Shown here: piece by piece, positions 1 through 10,419 of the stretch
How the letters are laid out: each line of letters opens with the position of its first letter
Numbering within the stretch: the stretch's first letter is position 1
NCBI RefSeq assembly: GCF_004114975.1
Contig: NZ_CP030051.1
Span: forward strand, 1,674,001-1,738,000
Source: Bradyrhizobium guangdongense
GTDB taxonomy: Bacteria > Pseudomonadota > Alphaproteobacteria > Rhizobiales > Xanthobacteraceae
Length of the DNA: 64,000 nucleotides
Direction of reading: 5' to 3'
Translations under genes and position numbers: made by a program
Notes under the pieces: generated by a model
Databases searched by the model: none
Seen by the model: the letters and a program-made list of their open reading frames with translations, nothing else
What the model was told of the DNA's origin: nothing

Positions 1-2
1 AC

Positions 3-338
3 ATCCTCGCCGCCGATCAGCTCGACGTCGCCGAGCGCTTTGCCGGCAGGGGTGGCCTGAAGGGGGCGGATCGTTTCGCGGGCAGCCAGTGGGTCACGGC
101 CGTCTCCGGCGTGCCGCTGCTGGTCGGCGCCTTGTCCGCGGCCGATTGCGAGGTCGAGGACATCGTCGAGCGGCACTCGCATGGCATCGTCATTGGGCGC
201 GTCAGGACTATCAACAACTCGGCCCGCACCGCCGCGCTCGCCTATTGGCACGGCCAGTATGTGGCGGTGGACCGGGACGAAGACGCCGCAAGGCTCGCCG
301 ATGTCAGCGTTCCCGCGCGCAGCCGCCGCGGCGTTTGA
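3..338 (+). CDS. Flavin reductase-like protein, 3' part only
   Basis: The reading frame is open from the left window edge to a TGA at 336-338, so the N-terminus is outside the window. The visible 111 residues read like the second half of an FMN-binding flavin reductase domain (DIM6/NTAB, HpaC type), with a core around GVPLLVGALSAADCEVED and HGIVIGRVRTI and a final strand LAYWHGQYVAV. Such enzymes reduce FMN or FAD with NAD(P)H for a partner oxygenase. The partner cannot be seen here. Family recognition is by eye. Confidence 0.75.
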   Translation: MLAADQLDVAERFAGRGGLKGADRFAGSQWVTAVSGVPLLVGALSAADCEVEDIVERHSHGIVIGRVRTINNSARTAALAYWHGQYVAVDRDEDAARLADVSVPARSRRGV

Positions 339-428
339 CCGCCTCAGGCCGGCGCAGGCTGGCCTTTTCCGCATCATCGCTCTAGAAGCGCCTCGAGCCG
401 TCCCGCCGGACGGCAATGGAGCGGAACG

Positions 429-584
429 ATGAAGCGCGTCGGGACCTGGGCCTTCTATGCCGTCGGCGCGCTGGCGATTGCCTACCTCGCGCTCTACGCC
501 TACGCAATGTTCCGCGGCCAGCCATTCGTGCCCGGCGATCCCATCCACATCTTCCGCAAGCCAGATGCGCCGAGCTATTCGTAG
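429..584 (+). CDS. Small single-TM hypothetical protein (51 aa)
   Basis: ATG at 429 follows a GGAGCGG ribosome-binding site at about 8 nt. The product begins MKRVGTWAFYAVGALAIAYLA, one clear transmembrane segment (about residues 6-26), and ends in a short polar tail. It has no recognisable domain. It lies 90 nt downstream of the flavin reductase on the same strand and converges with the peptidase gene. I judge it a real small gene from the RBS and the hydrophobic profile. Confidence 0.55.
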   Translation: MKRVGTWAFYAVGALAIAYLALYAYAMFRGQPFVPGDPIHIFRKPDAPSYS

Positions 585-647
585 ACGCTGGAAGTTTCGT
601 TCGCGCATCTGCAGGGCTAACCCACCCTATGCAGCGAGGTGTGCCCT

Positions 648-1796
648 TCAGCCCTTTAGAATCGCCAGCGCCAGCGCCTGCGCGCGCGGGACGATGCTGT
701 CGAGCTCCAGATATTCCTCCGGCGTGTGCGCGAGCCCACCGACCGGCCCGAGACCGCAAATGGTCGGCGTGCCCACGGCGGCGGTGAAGCCGGAATCGGC
801 GCAGCCGCCGGAGAACTCGCCCTGGAGCGTGGTGAGGCCAACCTGCCTTGCGGCGGCCTGATAGCCCTCGAACAGCGCCTTCGAGGCCTCGCTCTGCACC
901 ACCGGCACGAACTCGCCCTTGATCGTCAGCGTCGCACTGGTGCCCGGCACGTCAGAGGACGCGACGATCTTCTCGATCGCGGCCATCACCCGCGCGCGGT
1001 CGGCCGGATCGACATAGCGCATGTCGATCTGGCCTTCGGCGTAAGGCGCCGTCGTGTTGACGGACTGCCCGCCCGAGACGAGGCCGACATTGAGCGTGAT
1101 GCCCTTGTCGAGATCGGTCAGCGCGTGGATCTGAACGATCTTGTGCGCGAGCTCGCCGATCGCGCTGACGCCCGCGGCAAAGTTCGCGCCGGAATGCGCC
1201 GCCTTGCCGGTGATGGCCAGATGCATGAAGATTCCGCCCTTGCGCCCGGTGACGACGTTGCCCGTGGGGCGGCCCGGTTCGGAATTGAAGACGGCGCGGG
1301 CAGAGCGCCCTTCGCGCTCGATCACGGGTCGCGACGACGGCGAGCCGATCTCCTCGTCCGACGTGATCAGCACCTTGATCGGATGCGGCGAACCGCCGAA
1401 TTTGTGGAAGGCGGTTGCCACGAAAACGTTCATGACGAGGCCGGACTTCATGTCGGCGACTCCGGGTCCGTAGGCGCGACCATCCCGGATCGTGAAGGGG
1501 CGGCGCTTGGCTTCATCTTTGCCGAACACGGTGTCGCGATGCCCCATCAACAGCACCGGCTTTTCGTTGCTGCCGGGTTTTGCCACTTCGGCATGGATCG
1601 CGTCGCCGAACGTGGCGTTGGCCTCGCGCCGGAACGGGATGCCGTGCTCGGTAAAATGCCGCTCGAACCGCGCACCGACCGCATCGACGCCTTCCTTGTC
1701 ATAGGACCCGGAATCGATGTTCACGACGTCACGGAGCAGATCGATCATCGCCTGCTTCTGCGACGCCAGCCAATCCGTGATCTGAGCTTCAGACAT
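648..1796 (-). CDS. M20 family metallopeptidase (glutamate carboxypeptidase / CPG2-like)
   Basis: This 382-aa zinc peptidase has the M20 signatures: MGHRDTVF (metal-ligand His and Asp, about residue 85), GPGVADMKSG (bridging Asp), TSDEEIGS (catalytic Glu and metal Glu) and a dimerisation domain in the middle. The C-terminal metal His is probably in GGLAHTPEEYL. Length and motif order fit carboxypeptidase G2-type enzymes that remove C-terminal Glu from peptides or folates; the substrate is inferred. No signal peptide is seen, so it is probably cytoplasmic. It is monocistronic and convergent with the small gene at 429. Confidence 0.85.
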   Translation of the reverse strand: MSEAQITDWLASQKQAMIDLLRDVVNIDSGSYDKEGVDAVGARFERHFTEHGIPFRREANATFGDAIHAEVAKPGSNEKPVLLMGHRDTVFGKDEAKRRPFTIRDGRAYGPGVADMKSGLVMNVFVATAFHKFGGSPHPIKVLITSDEEIGSPSSRPVIEREGRSARAVFNSEPGRPTGNVVTGRKGGIFMHLAITGKAAHSGANFAAGVSAIGELAHKIVQIHALTDLDKGITLNVGLVSGGQSVNTTAPYAEGQIDMRYVDPADRARVMAAIEKIVASSDVPGTSATLTIKGEFVPVVQSEASKALFEGYQAAARQVGLTTLQGEFSGGCADSGFTAAVGTPTICGLGPVGGLAHTPEEYLELDSIVPRAQALALAILKG

Positions 1797-1911
1797 GTGC
1801 TTCCTCGCGTGGTTCTCGCGAGCGGTTATAGGGCCTGGAGCGGCGATGACCTAGTCGCGAGATGCGGTCCGGCCATGTGTTCGCTCCCTGCGGGGTACCA
1901 TTTGCCAAAAC

Positions 1912-1942
1912 AAAATGCCCGGGATTGAGCCCCGGGCATTTT
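1912..1942 (-). terminator. Rho-independent terminator of the fliF-flbD operon
   Basis: Perfect 12-bp inverted repeat (AAAATGCCCGGG / CCCGGGCATTTT, 7-nt loop) 23 nt past the flbD stop. Read on the minus strand the stem runs into TTTTGTTTT, a typical T tract. Confidence 0.85.
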
Positions 1943-1964
1943 CATCGTCACTTTTGCTGGAGCC

Positions 1965-3350
<1,386 letters not shown>

Positions 3351-3401
3351 GTCAGTCTCCTGTCCGTCTGGTCGCGCTGTCGCGCGTCATTCGCTTTGCG
3401 T

Positions 3402-3446
3402 GCATGATCCGGAAAAGTGCGAAGCGGTTTTCCGACAAGATCATGC
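3402..3446. repeat. Short palindromic intergenic repeat
   Basis: GCATGATC and GATCATGC arms enclose a second imperfect pair (CCGGAAAAG / GGTTTTCCG). I recall this roughly 45-bp element as a common intergenic repeat in Rhizobiales genomes. It sits between fliN and flbD inside the operon and could fold in the mRNA. The palindrome is seen; multiplicity in the genome is inferred. Confidence 0.65.
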
Positions 3447-3457
3447 TTGGAAAAAAC

Positions 3458-3808
3458 TTAGCCGCGTTCCGTCCTGATGATTTCCGTCATGGTGACGCCG
3501 AGCTTGTCCTCGACCAGCACCACCTCGCCGCGGGCGACGAGCTTGTTGTTGACGTAGATGTCGATGGCCTCGCCGACGCGACGGTCGAGCTCGAGCACGG
3601 TGCCGGGCCCGAGCTTGAGGAGCTCGCCGACATCCATCTTGGAGCGGCCGAGCACCGCCGAGACCTGCACCGGCACGTCGAAGACGGCCTCGAGGTCTGC
3701 GGCGACACGCGCTGCATATTCGTCCTCGTTGTAGCCGACGTCGGCGCCGGTGGGCGGCAACGGGCCGTTGAGATCGGGCAGCGGGACCTGTCCGTCGGTG
3801 TCGCTCAT
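3458..3808 (-). CDS. fliN: FliN, flagellar motor switch protein
   Basis: 116-aa protein with a C-terminal SpoA/FliMN_C domain (about 38-112): VFDVPVQVSAVLGRSKMDVGEL, LGPGTVLELDRRVGEAIDIYVN, and a final strand VVLVEDKLGVTMTEII. FliN builds the cytoplasmic C-ring with FliG and FliM and takes part in switching and in docking the export apparatus via FliH. It starts 3 nt after the fliH stop, so it is co-transcribed. No fliM is in this operon. Confidence 0.93.
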   Translation of the reverse strand: MSDTDGQVPLPDLNGPLPPTGADVGYNEDEYAARVAADLEAVFDVPVQVSAVLGRSKMDVGELLKLGPGTVLELDRRVGEAIDIYVNNKLVARGEVVLVEDKLGVTMTEIIRTERG

Positions 3809-3811
3809 GGC

Positions 3812-4435
3812 TTAGTTCCCCTTGCGGGACGCGATATAGCGTCCGACCATGTCGTCGATCTTGGCCGCGATGGCGCTGCGCTCCAGCACGACACCGCCAT
3901 CGGCCCATTCGATCCGGCAGTCGCCGGTGGCAATTTCAGGCTCGGCCAGGATCACCAGCCGTCCTTCGAAGCCGCTCTGCTTGGCGAGCCGCTCGATCTT
4001 CTCGCGCGCGCTGTCGTAGAGGGCGTCGTTGATGCGGACGACCAGATGCGGCGTCGCGACCAGATGCGAGAAGCAGTCCTTGACCAGCGCCATGATCTCG
4101 CCGAGCGGCTCGGCGGCGATCAGGTCGGCGCACAGCTTGCGCGCCACTGCGATTGCGACCTCGACCGCCTCGGTCTCCATCTTCGTTTCGATGTTGCCGA
4201 TGCCCGACGCGACGCCCCGGATGCCGATACCGATCTCTTCCATCGCGAGCGCAACGCGGCGGTCGCTCTCGGCCTTGGCCTCGCGCTGGGCGGCAGCAAA
4301 GCCGTCCTGATAGGCGCGCGCCTCGGCTTCCGCGACCTTCTGCGCGATCTCGGCCGCGGTCGCGGCTTTCTCGCGCGTCCGGTCCGGCGCGGCGAAGTCG
4401 GTATCGAACAAGAATTTGGCGGGAGCGCCCATCAA
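3812..4435 (-). CDS. fliH: FliH, flagellar export / C-ring linker protein
   Basis: 207 aa, encoded between fliG and fliN, and overlapping fliG by 4 bp (ATGA). The N-terminal half is Ala/Glu-rich and predicted coiled coil ([21 protein letters not shown]). The C-terminal half has the FliH/HrpE-like end [25 protein letters not shown]. FliH holds the FliI ATPase and tethers it to FliN at the export gate. Sequence conservation of FliH is low, so position in the operon carries much of the call. Confidence 0.85.
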   Translation of the reverse strand: MMGAPAKFLFDTDFAAPDRTREKAATAAEIAQKVAEAEARAYQDGFAAAQREAKAESDRRVALAMEEIGIGIRGVASGIGNIETKMETEAVEVAIAVARKLCADLIAAEPLGEIMALVKDCFSHLVATPHLVVRINDALYDSAREKIERLAKQSGFEGRLVILAEPEIATGDCRIEWADGGVVLERSAIAAKIDDMVGRYIASRKGN

Positions 4436-5529
4436 TACACCAGCTCGTCGTCAGCGCGATTCTTGGTCAGCATGATCTCGCCCTTGGCGGCGAGGTCCTT
4501 GGCGAGATTGACCAGCAGCGCCTGGGCCTCGTCGACGTCGCGCAGGCGCACTGGCCCCATCGCCGCCATGTCGTCCTGCAGCATCTTGGCCGCGCGCGAG
4601 GACATGTTGCCGAAGAAGAAGTTGCGGACGTCCTCGTTGGCGCTCTTCAGCGCCACGCCGAGCTTGTCCTTGTCGACGTTGCGCATCAACGTCTGGGCCG
4701 AGCCGGAATCGAGCTTCACGAGGTCGTCGAAGGTGAACATCAGCGCCTTGATGCGCTCGGCCGATTCCCGATTGTCCTCTTCCAGCGAGGTGATGAAGCG
4801 GGTTTCGGTCTGGCGGTCGAAATTGTTGAAGATTTCCGCCATCACCTCGTGGGCGTCGCGGCGGCGGGTCTGCGACAGGTTCGACATGAATTCGGTGCGC
4901 AGCGTCTTCTCCACGCTCTCGATCACCTCCTTCTGCACCGCCTCCATCTTCAGCATACGGTTGACGACATCGAGCGCGAGGTCTTCGGGGAAGATGCCGA
5001 GTACGCGCGCGGCATGTTCCGGCTTCAGCTTCGACAGCACCACGGCGATGGTCTGCGGATATTCGTTCTTGAGGTAGTTGGCGAGGACCTCTTCCTGCAC
5101 GTTGGAGAGCTTCTCCCACATGTTGCGGCCGGCGGGGCCGCGGATCTCGTCCATGATGCCGTTGACGCGCTCCGGCGGCAGGTACTGCTGGAGCAGGCGC
5201 TCGGTCGCGTCGAAATTGCCCATCAGCGCGCCCGAGGCCGACATGCGCGAGACGAATTCGAGCAGCATGTCCTCGACCGTGTCGACCTCGACGGTGCCGA
5301 GCGTCGACATTTCCAGCGACAGCTGACGCACCTCGTCGTCGTCGAGCAGGCCCCAGATCTTGCCGCCATATTGCTCGCCGAGCGCCAGCATCAGGATCGC
5401 AGCGCGGCGCGGGCCGGTCAATTGCTCGGCGCCCTTGCCGTCCCTGGCGCGGTTGCCGGCGCGCTGGCCGAGCGTCGAGATCACGCTGGTGATGTCGTTC
5501 GAATTGGCGTTTTGCAGGGAAGCAGCCAT
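4432..5529 (-). CDS. fliG: FliG, flagellar rotor/switch protein
   Basis: 365 aa with the three FliG domains: N-terminal (binds Fli[18 protein letters not shown]), middle ([22 protein letters not shown]) and C-terminal torque domain ([25 protein letters not shown]). The C-terminus includes charged residues of the type that meet MotA. It starts 17 nt after fliF and overlaps fliH by 4 bp. It is slightly longer than the E. coli protein (331 aa), which is usual in alphaproteobacteria because of an N-terminal extension. Confidence 0.95.
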   Translation of the reverse strand: MAASLQNANSNDITSVISTLGQRAGNRARDGKGAEQLTGPRRAAILMLALGEQYGGKIWGLLDDDEVRQLSLEMSTLGTVEVDTVEDMLLEFVSRMSASGALMGNFDATERLLQQYLPPERVNGIMDEIRGPAGRNMWEKLSNVQEEVLANYLKNEYPQTIAVVLSKLKPEHAARVLGIFPEDLALDVVNRMLKMEAVQKEVIESVEKTLRTEFMSNLSQTRRRDAHEVMAEIFNNFDRQTETRFITSLEEDNRESAERIKALMFTFDDLVKLDSGSAQTLMRNVDKDKLGVALKSANEDVRNFFFGNMSSRAAKMLQDDMAAMGPVRLRDVDEAQALLVNLAKDLAAKGEIMLTKNRADDELVY

Positions 5530-5546
5530 GTCAGTTCACTTCTCGG

Positions 5547-7163
5547 TCATTTCGCGGGTTCGGCCAGCCATTGACGGATGATGGCGACGGTTTCGTTGGG
5601 ATTGCGCTCGGCGAGCTCGCCGACGCGATGAACGGACTGGGCGTGGACCTGGCCCTGGATGGTGGCGACGTCGATCGCGCTGGCGGCGCCGCCCGGGATC
5701 AGCGCCTGACCGGCGGCGGCCGGCGCCGCGTCTTCGGACGCTGCGGGGCCGGAGAGCACGCCTGAGATGGCGGCGGCGACTTCGTCGGAGGCGAGGATGC
5801 GCTTCACCAGCGGGCGGATCACCATGAACATCACGACGAGGCCGAGCAGCATCATCACGCCGAGCTCGACGAAATACATGACGTCGTCCTTGGTGAACTG
5901 CAGCATGCCGAGGAAGCCGGAGGGCTCTGCGATCGGAGCGGTGGAGGGCGCGTCGGCGAAGCGCAGATTGACGACCTCGACCTGGTCGCCGCGCTTCTGG
6001 TCGAAGCCGATCGCCGAGCGCACCAGGGTGGCGATGCGGTCGAGCTGCTCCTTGGTCCGATCGGTGTAGGCGAGCTCGCCCTTGTCGTTCTTGGTGTAGA
6101 TGCCGTCGACCAGCACCGCGACCGAGATGCGGTTGACCCTGCCGGCCTCGGTCACCTCGGTCTTGGTGGTGCGGGAGATCTCGTAATTGTTGGTCTCCTC
6201 GGACTTCTTGCTCTGGTCCTTTGCCGGCACGCCGCTGTTCTGCTGGTTGCCGGGGAGCTCGTTGTTGACGGTGACCTGGCCGTTGGTGTCGGCGGTGAGG
6301 CTGCTCTCTTCGCGGGTCTGGCTCGAGCGCAGCACGCGGCCCTCGGGATCGAACTTGTCCGAGGTCTGGGTGATCTTGTTGAAGTCGAAATCGGCGGAGA
6401 GCTGGACGCGGGCGCGGCCCGAACCGACCACGGAGGAGACGATGTCCTCGACCTCCTTGCGCAGCCGCTTTTCGAAGGCGATGCGCCGGTCGTCGCCGGC
6501 GGCCTGCTCCGGATCGGTCGCGGCCCCGTCGGCGAGCAACTGGCCGGCCTCATCCACGATCGAGACCCGCTGCGGCTTCAGGCCGTTGACGGCGGAAGCG
6601 ACGAGATGACGGATGGCGCGGATCTGCTGGGCTTCGAGCGAGCCGCGGACCCGCACCACGATCGAGGCCGACGGCTCCGGCGCCTCGCGCGCGAACAGCG
6701 GACGCTCGGGCAGCACCAGGTGGACGCGGGCGGCCTGGATCCGGTCGATGGCGCGGATGGTGCGGGCGAGTTCGCCCTCCAGCGCGCGCAGATGATTGAT
6801 GTTCTGGACGAAAGAGGTGGTGCCGAGGGCGTCCGACTTGTCGAACACTTCATAGCCGACGCCGCCACCCTTGGGCAGGCCGCCCTCGGCGAGCTTCATG
6901 CGAAGGCGGGTGACCTTGTCCTTGGGCACCATGATGATGCTGCCATCATTGCGCAGCTCGTACTGGATACCCTGGCGCTCCAGGTCTTTGATAATGCTGG
7001 AGGAATCCTCCATGCTGAGGTCGGTGAACAGCGTCGTCATCTGCGGTGTGGTGACGCGCATGATGACGAAGGCAAAGAAGCCGATGAGCGCGGCGGTGAC
7101 CGCGATCATCGCCCCGAAACGGGCGGCGCCGATACCTTTTAAAAAGTCCGCAAGACCTTGCAA
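5547..7163 (-). CDS. fliF: FliF, flagellar MS-ring protein
   Basis: 538-aa membrane ring protein: TM1 about residues 18-40 (FGAMIAVTAALIGFFAFVIMRV), YscJ/FliF ring-building motifs (LRALEGELARTIRAID, HLVLPERPLFAREAPEPSASIVV), a Ser/Asn-rich periplasmic insert, TM2 about 430-452 (YFVELGVMMLLGLVVMFMVI) and a cytoplasmic C-tail that binds FliG. It is the first gene of the operon fliF-G-H-N-flbD. The upstream 7164-7346 region carries a CtrA-like element, which fits its role as an early class II gene. Confidence 0.95.
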   Translation of the reverse strand: MQGLADFLKGIGAARFGAMIAVTAALIGFFAFVIMRVTTPQMTTLFTDLSMEDSSSIIKDLERQGIQYELRNDGSIIMVPKDKVTRLRMKLAEGGLPKGGGVGYEVFDKSDALGTTSFVQNINHLRALEGELARTIRAIDRIQAARVHLVLPERPLFAREAPEPSASIVVRVRGSLEAQQIRAIRHLVASAVNGLKPQRVSIVDEAGQLLADGAATDPEQAAGDDRRIAFEKRLRKEVEDIVSSVVGSGRARVQLSADFDFNKITQTSDKFDPEGRVLRSSQTREESSLTADTNGQVTVNNELPGNQQNSGVPAKDQSKKSEETNNYEISRTTKTEVTEAGRVNRISVAVLVDGIYTKNDKGELAYTDRTKEQLDRIATLVRSAIGFDQKRGDQVEVVNLRFADAPSTAPIAEPSGFLGMLQFTKDDVMYFVELGVMMLLGLVVMFMVIRPLVKRILASDEVAAAISGVLSGPAASEDAAPAAAGQALIPGGAASAIDVATIQGQVHAQSVHRVGELAERNPNETVAIIRQWLAEPAK

Positions 7164-7240
7164 GCAACCGCCCCGACAGATTCGACCCGCATTCCAAGAG
7201 CGGACGAGTGGGCAATTATTGCCTAGGTGATGGTTTCGAT

Positions 7241-7258
7241 ATGGTTAACGAAGGTTAA
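7241..7258 (-). promoter_or_regulatory. CtrA-like binding element upstream of fliF
   Basis: On the minus strand the sequence is TTAACCTTCGTTAACCAT, two TTAACC half-sites spaced 4 nt apart, 78-95 nt before the fliF ATG. The classical CtrA site is TTAA-N7-TTAA; here the TTAA cores are separated by 6 nt, so the match is close but not exact. CtrA control of the fliF operon is established in Caulobacter. That it holds here is inferred. Confidence 0.5.
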
Positions 7259-7287
7259 GAGCTGGGACAAAAGTAGCGAACATGAAA

Positions 7288-7318
7288 AAAATCGGCCTCG
7301 CAGGGCGAGGCCGATTTT
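7288..7318 (-). terminator. Terminator of sciP
   Basis: A 14-bp inverted repeat (AAAATCGGCCTCGC / GCGAGGCCGATTTT, 3-nt loop) starts 28 nt after the sciP stop. The minus-strand copy ends in seven T. It separates sciP from the fliF promoter region. Confidence 0.88.
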
Positions 7319-7346
7319 CGTCAAACACAGCAGATTTCCGCAGCGC

Positions 7347-7622
7347 TTACTGGCGATATTGCTGGATGCGGGTGGTGCGAAGACCCGCCAGACCATGCTG
7401 GTCGATGGAAAACTGCCAGGAGAGGAATTCGTCGACCGTCAGGGTATAACGGCTGCAGGCCTCCTCGAGCGAGAGAAGTCCGCCACGCACTGCGGCGACG
7501 ACTTCGGCCTTGCGGCGGATGACCCAGCGTTTGGTGCCGGGTGCGGGCAGATCTGCAATCGTCAGCGGACTGCCGTCCGGCCCGATGACGTATTTTACCC
7601 TCGGGCGATGGGGTTCTGTCAT
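7347..7622 (-). CDS. sciP: SciP, CtrA inhibitory protein (DUF1153)
   Basis: 91 aa. The core VKYVIGPDGSPLTIADLP, TKRWVIRRKAEVVAAVRGGL and YTLTVDEFLSWQ is nearly invariant in alphaproteobacterial SciP. SciP binds CtrA and blocks its recruitment of RNA polymerase, so it turns off CtrA-driven promoters, including flagellar ones, after division. The ATG at 7622 was chosen because the family starts just before VKY; a TTG seven codons upstream (7643) is less likely. It is monocistronic with its own terminator, next to the fliF operon. Confidence 0.92.
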   Translation of the reverse strand: MTEPHRPRVKYVIGPDGSPLTIADLPAPGTKRWVIRRKAEVVAAVRGGLLSLEEACSRYTLTVDEFLSWQFSIDQHGLAGLRTTRIQQYRQ

Positions 7623-7847
7623 GGCGTACTCACAAACTCTCAACCACTGAACTCACGCCGTAACCCTACGCGTGCCGGCTTAAAAATCCGCTAAGCCTAA
7701 GGCTTCAATACAATTCTCGTTGAATCCGGCTGGAACGACGCCGGCCCGGCGGGCTGAAGCGGTGATTCAGCCGGCCGAGCGGGGTCTTCGTAAATACTTT
7801 ACTAACGAACGAGGGGGCGGGCGTTGAGGCGCTGCCAAGGCCCCTCC

Positions 7848-7979
7848 TGTCATCCCGGGGCGCAGCGCGAGCCCGGGATCCATAACCCCAGGGAGGGGTT
7901 TGATGAACACTCGGAGTTCTCAGTCTCGCGCTACAACCGCTCCCTGCGGTTGTGGATCCCGGCCTTCGCCGGGATGAGA
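7848..7979. repeat. Intergenic palindromic repeat between flgD and sciP
   Basis: The gene-free stretch 7623-8009 contains outer arms TCATCCCGG... and ...CCGGGATGA, with inner pairs CGAGCCCGGGATCCA / TGGATCCCGG. This mosaic 'tcatcccgggg...gccgggatga' type is, from memory, one of the abundant dispersed intergenic elements of Bradyrhizobium. Further left (about 7752-7772) is a weak GCTGAA/TTCAGC hairpin. I see no other feature in the gap, though the sciP promoter must lie just after 7622. Confidence 0.6.
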
Positions 7980-8009
7980 CCATGAGTGGCGAAGCAGCGT
8001 GGCCCTCAT

Positions 8010-8717
8010 TTAGTTGCTGCTGGTCGCGATGATGCTCTTCACCTGGCTCAGCGTGTAGCTGTTGCCGTCGATCGAGAGCAGCGGCGGCGACTGGGTCAGG
8101 TCGACGGAGCTCACCACGCCCTGCACCTGCGCGGCGATGCCGACATTGTTGTTGGCGACATCCTTGCCGGTCGCGGTGATCGTGTACTTGCCGTCGGGCC
8201 ATTGCGTGCCGTCGTTGCCCTGGCCGTTCCAGGTGAAGGGAACATCCGAGGCGGCGCCGGCCGTGTATTTTCCGGTAAACACGGTCTGGCCGCTGGAATT
8301 CGCGATCGAAATATCGACGGTCGCATCGGTCGGCACATTGAGATGCCAGGTGGCCGACGAGCTCTTCATCGTCGCCGTGGTGCCGTCGACCACCGCGGTC
8401 TTGCCGACGAAGCCCAGCGCCTGGGTCGCCTGCGTGGTCTGCTGCAGGGTGACGAGCTGCGACAGCGAGTCATTGGTCTTGAGCTGCTGCTCGACGCCGG
8501 CGAACTGCACCAGCTGCTGGGTGAACTGGTTGGTGTCGAGCGGATCGAGCGGGTTCTGGTTCTGCAGCTGCGTGGTCAGCAGCGTCAAAAAGGTCTGGAA
8601 GTTGCCGGCGAGCGTCGCGCCCGTGGTCGAGCTCAGGCTCGAATTCGAGGAGGACTTTGGCACATCGGTGGTGCCTGATACGACTGACGGCGCGGTGGCG
8701 GCATTCGTGGTGGTCAT
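8010..8717 (-). CDS. flgD: FlgD, flagellar hook-cap (hook assembly scaffold) protein
   Basis: 235 aa. The N-terminal FlgD motif is clear (NFQTFLTLLTTQLQNQNPLDP, then TNQFTQQLVQFAGVEQQ), followed by the FLgD Tudor/Ig-like part with VPFTWNGQGNDGTQWPDGKY. FlgD is exported and caps the growing hook. It is 12 nt downstream of fliK, so both are one operon, a usual pairing because FliK measures the hook that FlgD builds. Confidence 0.93.
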   Translation of the reverse strand: MTTTNAATAPSVVSGTTDVPKSSSNSSLSSTTGATLAGNFQTFLTLLTTQLQNQNPLDPLDTNQFTQQLVQFAGVEQQLKTNDSLSQLVTLQQTTQATQALGFVGKTAVVDGTTATMKSSSATWHLNVPTDATVDISIANSSGQTVFTGKYTAGAASDVPFTWNGQGNDGTQWPDGKYTITATGKDVANNNVGIAAQVQGVVSSVDLTQSPPLLSIDGNSYTLSQVKSIIATSSN

Positions 8718-8729
8718 GGCGAATACTCC

Positions 8730-10361
8730 TCACACTCTGATATCGACGCCGCTGCTCGATCCGAGCATGCGGCCATAGCTGCGGCTGACGGGCGCCGTGG
8801 TTGCAGAATCGTCCTCGCTGATGATCAGCCGGCGGGCATTGCCGGAATTGTCGTTGTTCTGGCCGGTGTTCTGTCCCGACGAATTCTGATCGCGAAGGCT
8901 GAAGGAGAGCCCGTTGCTGCCGGTCTTGAGGCCGGCATCGTCGAGCGCGCGCTGCAATTGCGGCGCATCCTGCCGCAGCATCTGCAGCGTCTCCGGCTTC
9001 TCGACGGTGACATGCGAGGTGACCTGGCCGTTGCGGTCGACATTGATGCGCACGTCGATGCGGCCGAGATCGACCGGATCGAGGCTGATGTCGAAGCGGG
9101 TCTTGCCGGCGCGGGCGGCAGCCGCGATCTCGACCGGAATGCCGTTGATCGGTACTGCTGCCGAATTCGCAGCGGTCGCGGTCAGCGTCGCGGTGGAGGC
9201 GGTGGCCGCCGAGGTCGTGGTGGTCAGTGGCGCCTGCACGGCGTTGGCGGCTTGCGTGCTGGTGTCGGTCGCGCCAGCTGCGACAGTCTGCGTATCGGCA
9301 TGGGCGTGTGGGGTAGGTGCCGCCGGGATCGCATCGGCGGTGCGACTGGCGGCATCGGCCTTCGCATCGGTGGCGGCGCTATCGGCCTGCGGCTTCGCGG
9401 CTTGCGGATGGGCGGCCGTGGTCGCGGTCGCGGCATTTTGTGCGGAGGTCGCCGCCTGAGCCGTCTTGCCGGCGTCCTGGCCGATGTTGGAGACATCGCT
9501 CTGGCCCTGCGCCGTCGCGGCGGCCTTGAACGAGACCTTCGGCGTGCCCTGGTCGGCCGCGGTGACCTGCGCGGCTTTCGCTGTGACGTCGGTTGCGGTG
9601 GCGTCGGTGCCCGCAACGGTCGCCTCGGCAGGCGAGCCCTTTGCGTCGGTGGTCTTGTCGCCGGTCTTGGCGTCGCCGCTCTTGGCCGCCTTGCCGGTGG
9701 CATCCGTTTTCGTGCCTGCGATCTGCGCCGCTGTCGAAGCGCTGGCGGCAATGCCGGCCGCGGCGATCGTCAGCGGCGAGGAACCGGTGCCCGCCGGTTG
9801 GTTGGCGGCGGCATTCGGGTCGGCGGGTACAACGGGCGTGGCGACCGGGACGGCGGTCGGATCGGGCGCAGCCGCCGGCGTCGCGGCGGCCTGCGCGGCG
9901 GCGGAGGCGTCCACCGCGGCAGCGAGGCCGTCGGTGCTGTCCGTCTTGTCGCTCTTGGTGCTGTCCGGCTTGTCGCCCGACTTCGACGCGGAGGCGTCCG
10001 CCTTGTCCCTATCCTTGGATTTGCCGGCGGGCTTGGTCGGATCGGCCTGGGTATCGCTGGTAGCCGGCGTTGCGGAATCCGGAGCGTCGCTCGCGTTGCT
10101 CTGCGGGCCCTGATCGGTCGAGGAGCTGTCGCGCGCGCTCTTGTCCGACGAGGAGGACGTCGAGGAGGAATCAGTCCGCCGCGGTGCCGGATCCTGGCTC
10201 GGTGACGGTGCGCTGTTGCTGATGGCCTGGGTGTTGCTGTCGACCAGCGCGCCAAAAGAGTCGCCCGGCGCGGTGTCCTTGCTGGTCTGGGAACGGGCAG
10301 GCTTTTGCTGCGCGCTCGAGACTTGCGCGCTTGCCGCTACGTCTGACGTGACACCGACCAC
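8730..10361 (-). CDS. fliK: FliK, flagellar hook-length control protein
   Basis: 543 aa, probable GTG start at 10361. The first about 400 residues are Ala/Thr/Asp/Ser/Lys-rich low complexity, the expected unfolded molecular-ruler region. The C-terminal Flg_hook domain (about 405-500) has TRFDISLDPVDLGRIDVRI, VEKPETLQMLRQDAPQLQRAL and GLSFSLRD. FliK is secreted while the hook grows and flips the FlhB substrate switch. The low-complexity DNA produces long shadow ORFs in other frames. It is the first gene of the fliK-flgD pair. Confidence 0.9.
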   Translation of the reverse strand: MVGVTSDVAASAQVSSAQQKPARSQTSKDTAPGDSFGALVDSNTQAISNSAPSPSQDPAPRRTDSSSTSSSSDKSARDSSSTDQGPQSNASDAPDSATPATSDTQADPTKPAGKSKDRDKADASASKSGDKPDSTKSDKTDSTDGLAAAVDASAAAQAAATPAAAPDPTAVPVATPVVPADPNAAANQPAGTGSSPLTIAAAGIAASASTAAQIAGTKTDATGKAAKSGDAKTGDKTTDAKGSPAEATVAGTDATATDVTAKAAQVTAADQGTPKVSFKAAATAQGQSDVSNIGQDAGKTAQAATSAQNAATATTAAHPQAAKPQADSAATDAKADAASRTADAIPAAPTPHAHADTQTVAAGATDTSTQAANAVQAPLTTTTSAATASTATLTATAANSAAVPINGIPVEIAAAARAGKTRFDISLDPVDLGRIDVRINVDRNGQVTSHVTVEKPETLQMLRQDAPQLQRALDDAGLKTGSNGLSFSLRDQNSSGQNTGQNNDNSGNARRLIISEDDSATTAPVSRSYGRMLGSSSGVDIRV

Positions 10362-10419
10362 AGGCGACCCCTTGAAAACATCTTCGGATCAGGAGGTGAG
10401 CAAGGAGCGGGCCAGTCTC

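Noticed and set aside
7211..7223. Palindrome GGCAATTATTGCC as a sigma-54 promoter of fliF
   Set aside because: Spacing between the GG and GC elements is 8-9 nt rather than the required 10, on either strand.
8958..10205. 415-aa Gly/Arg-rich plus-strand frame over fliK
   Set aside because: Product of the low-complexity fliK coding DNA read on the other strand.
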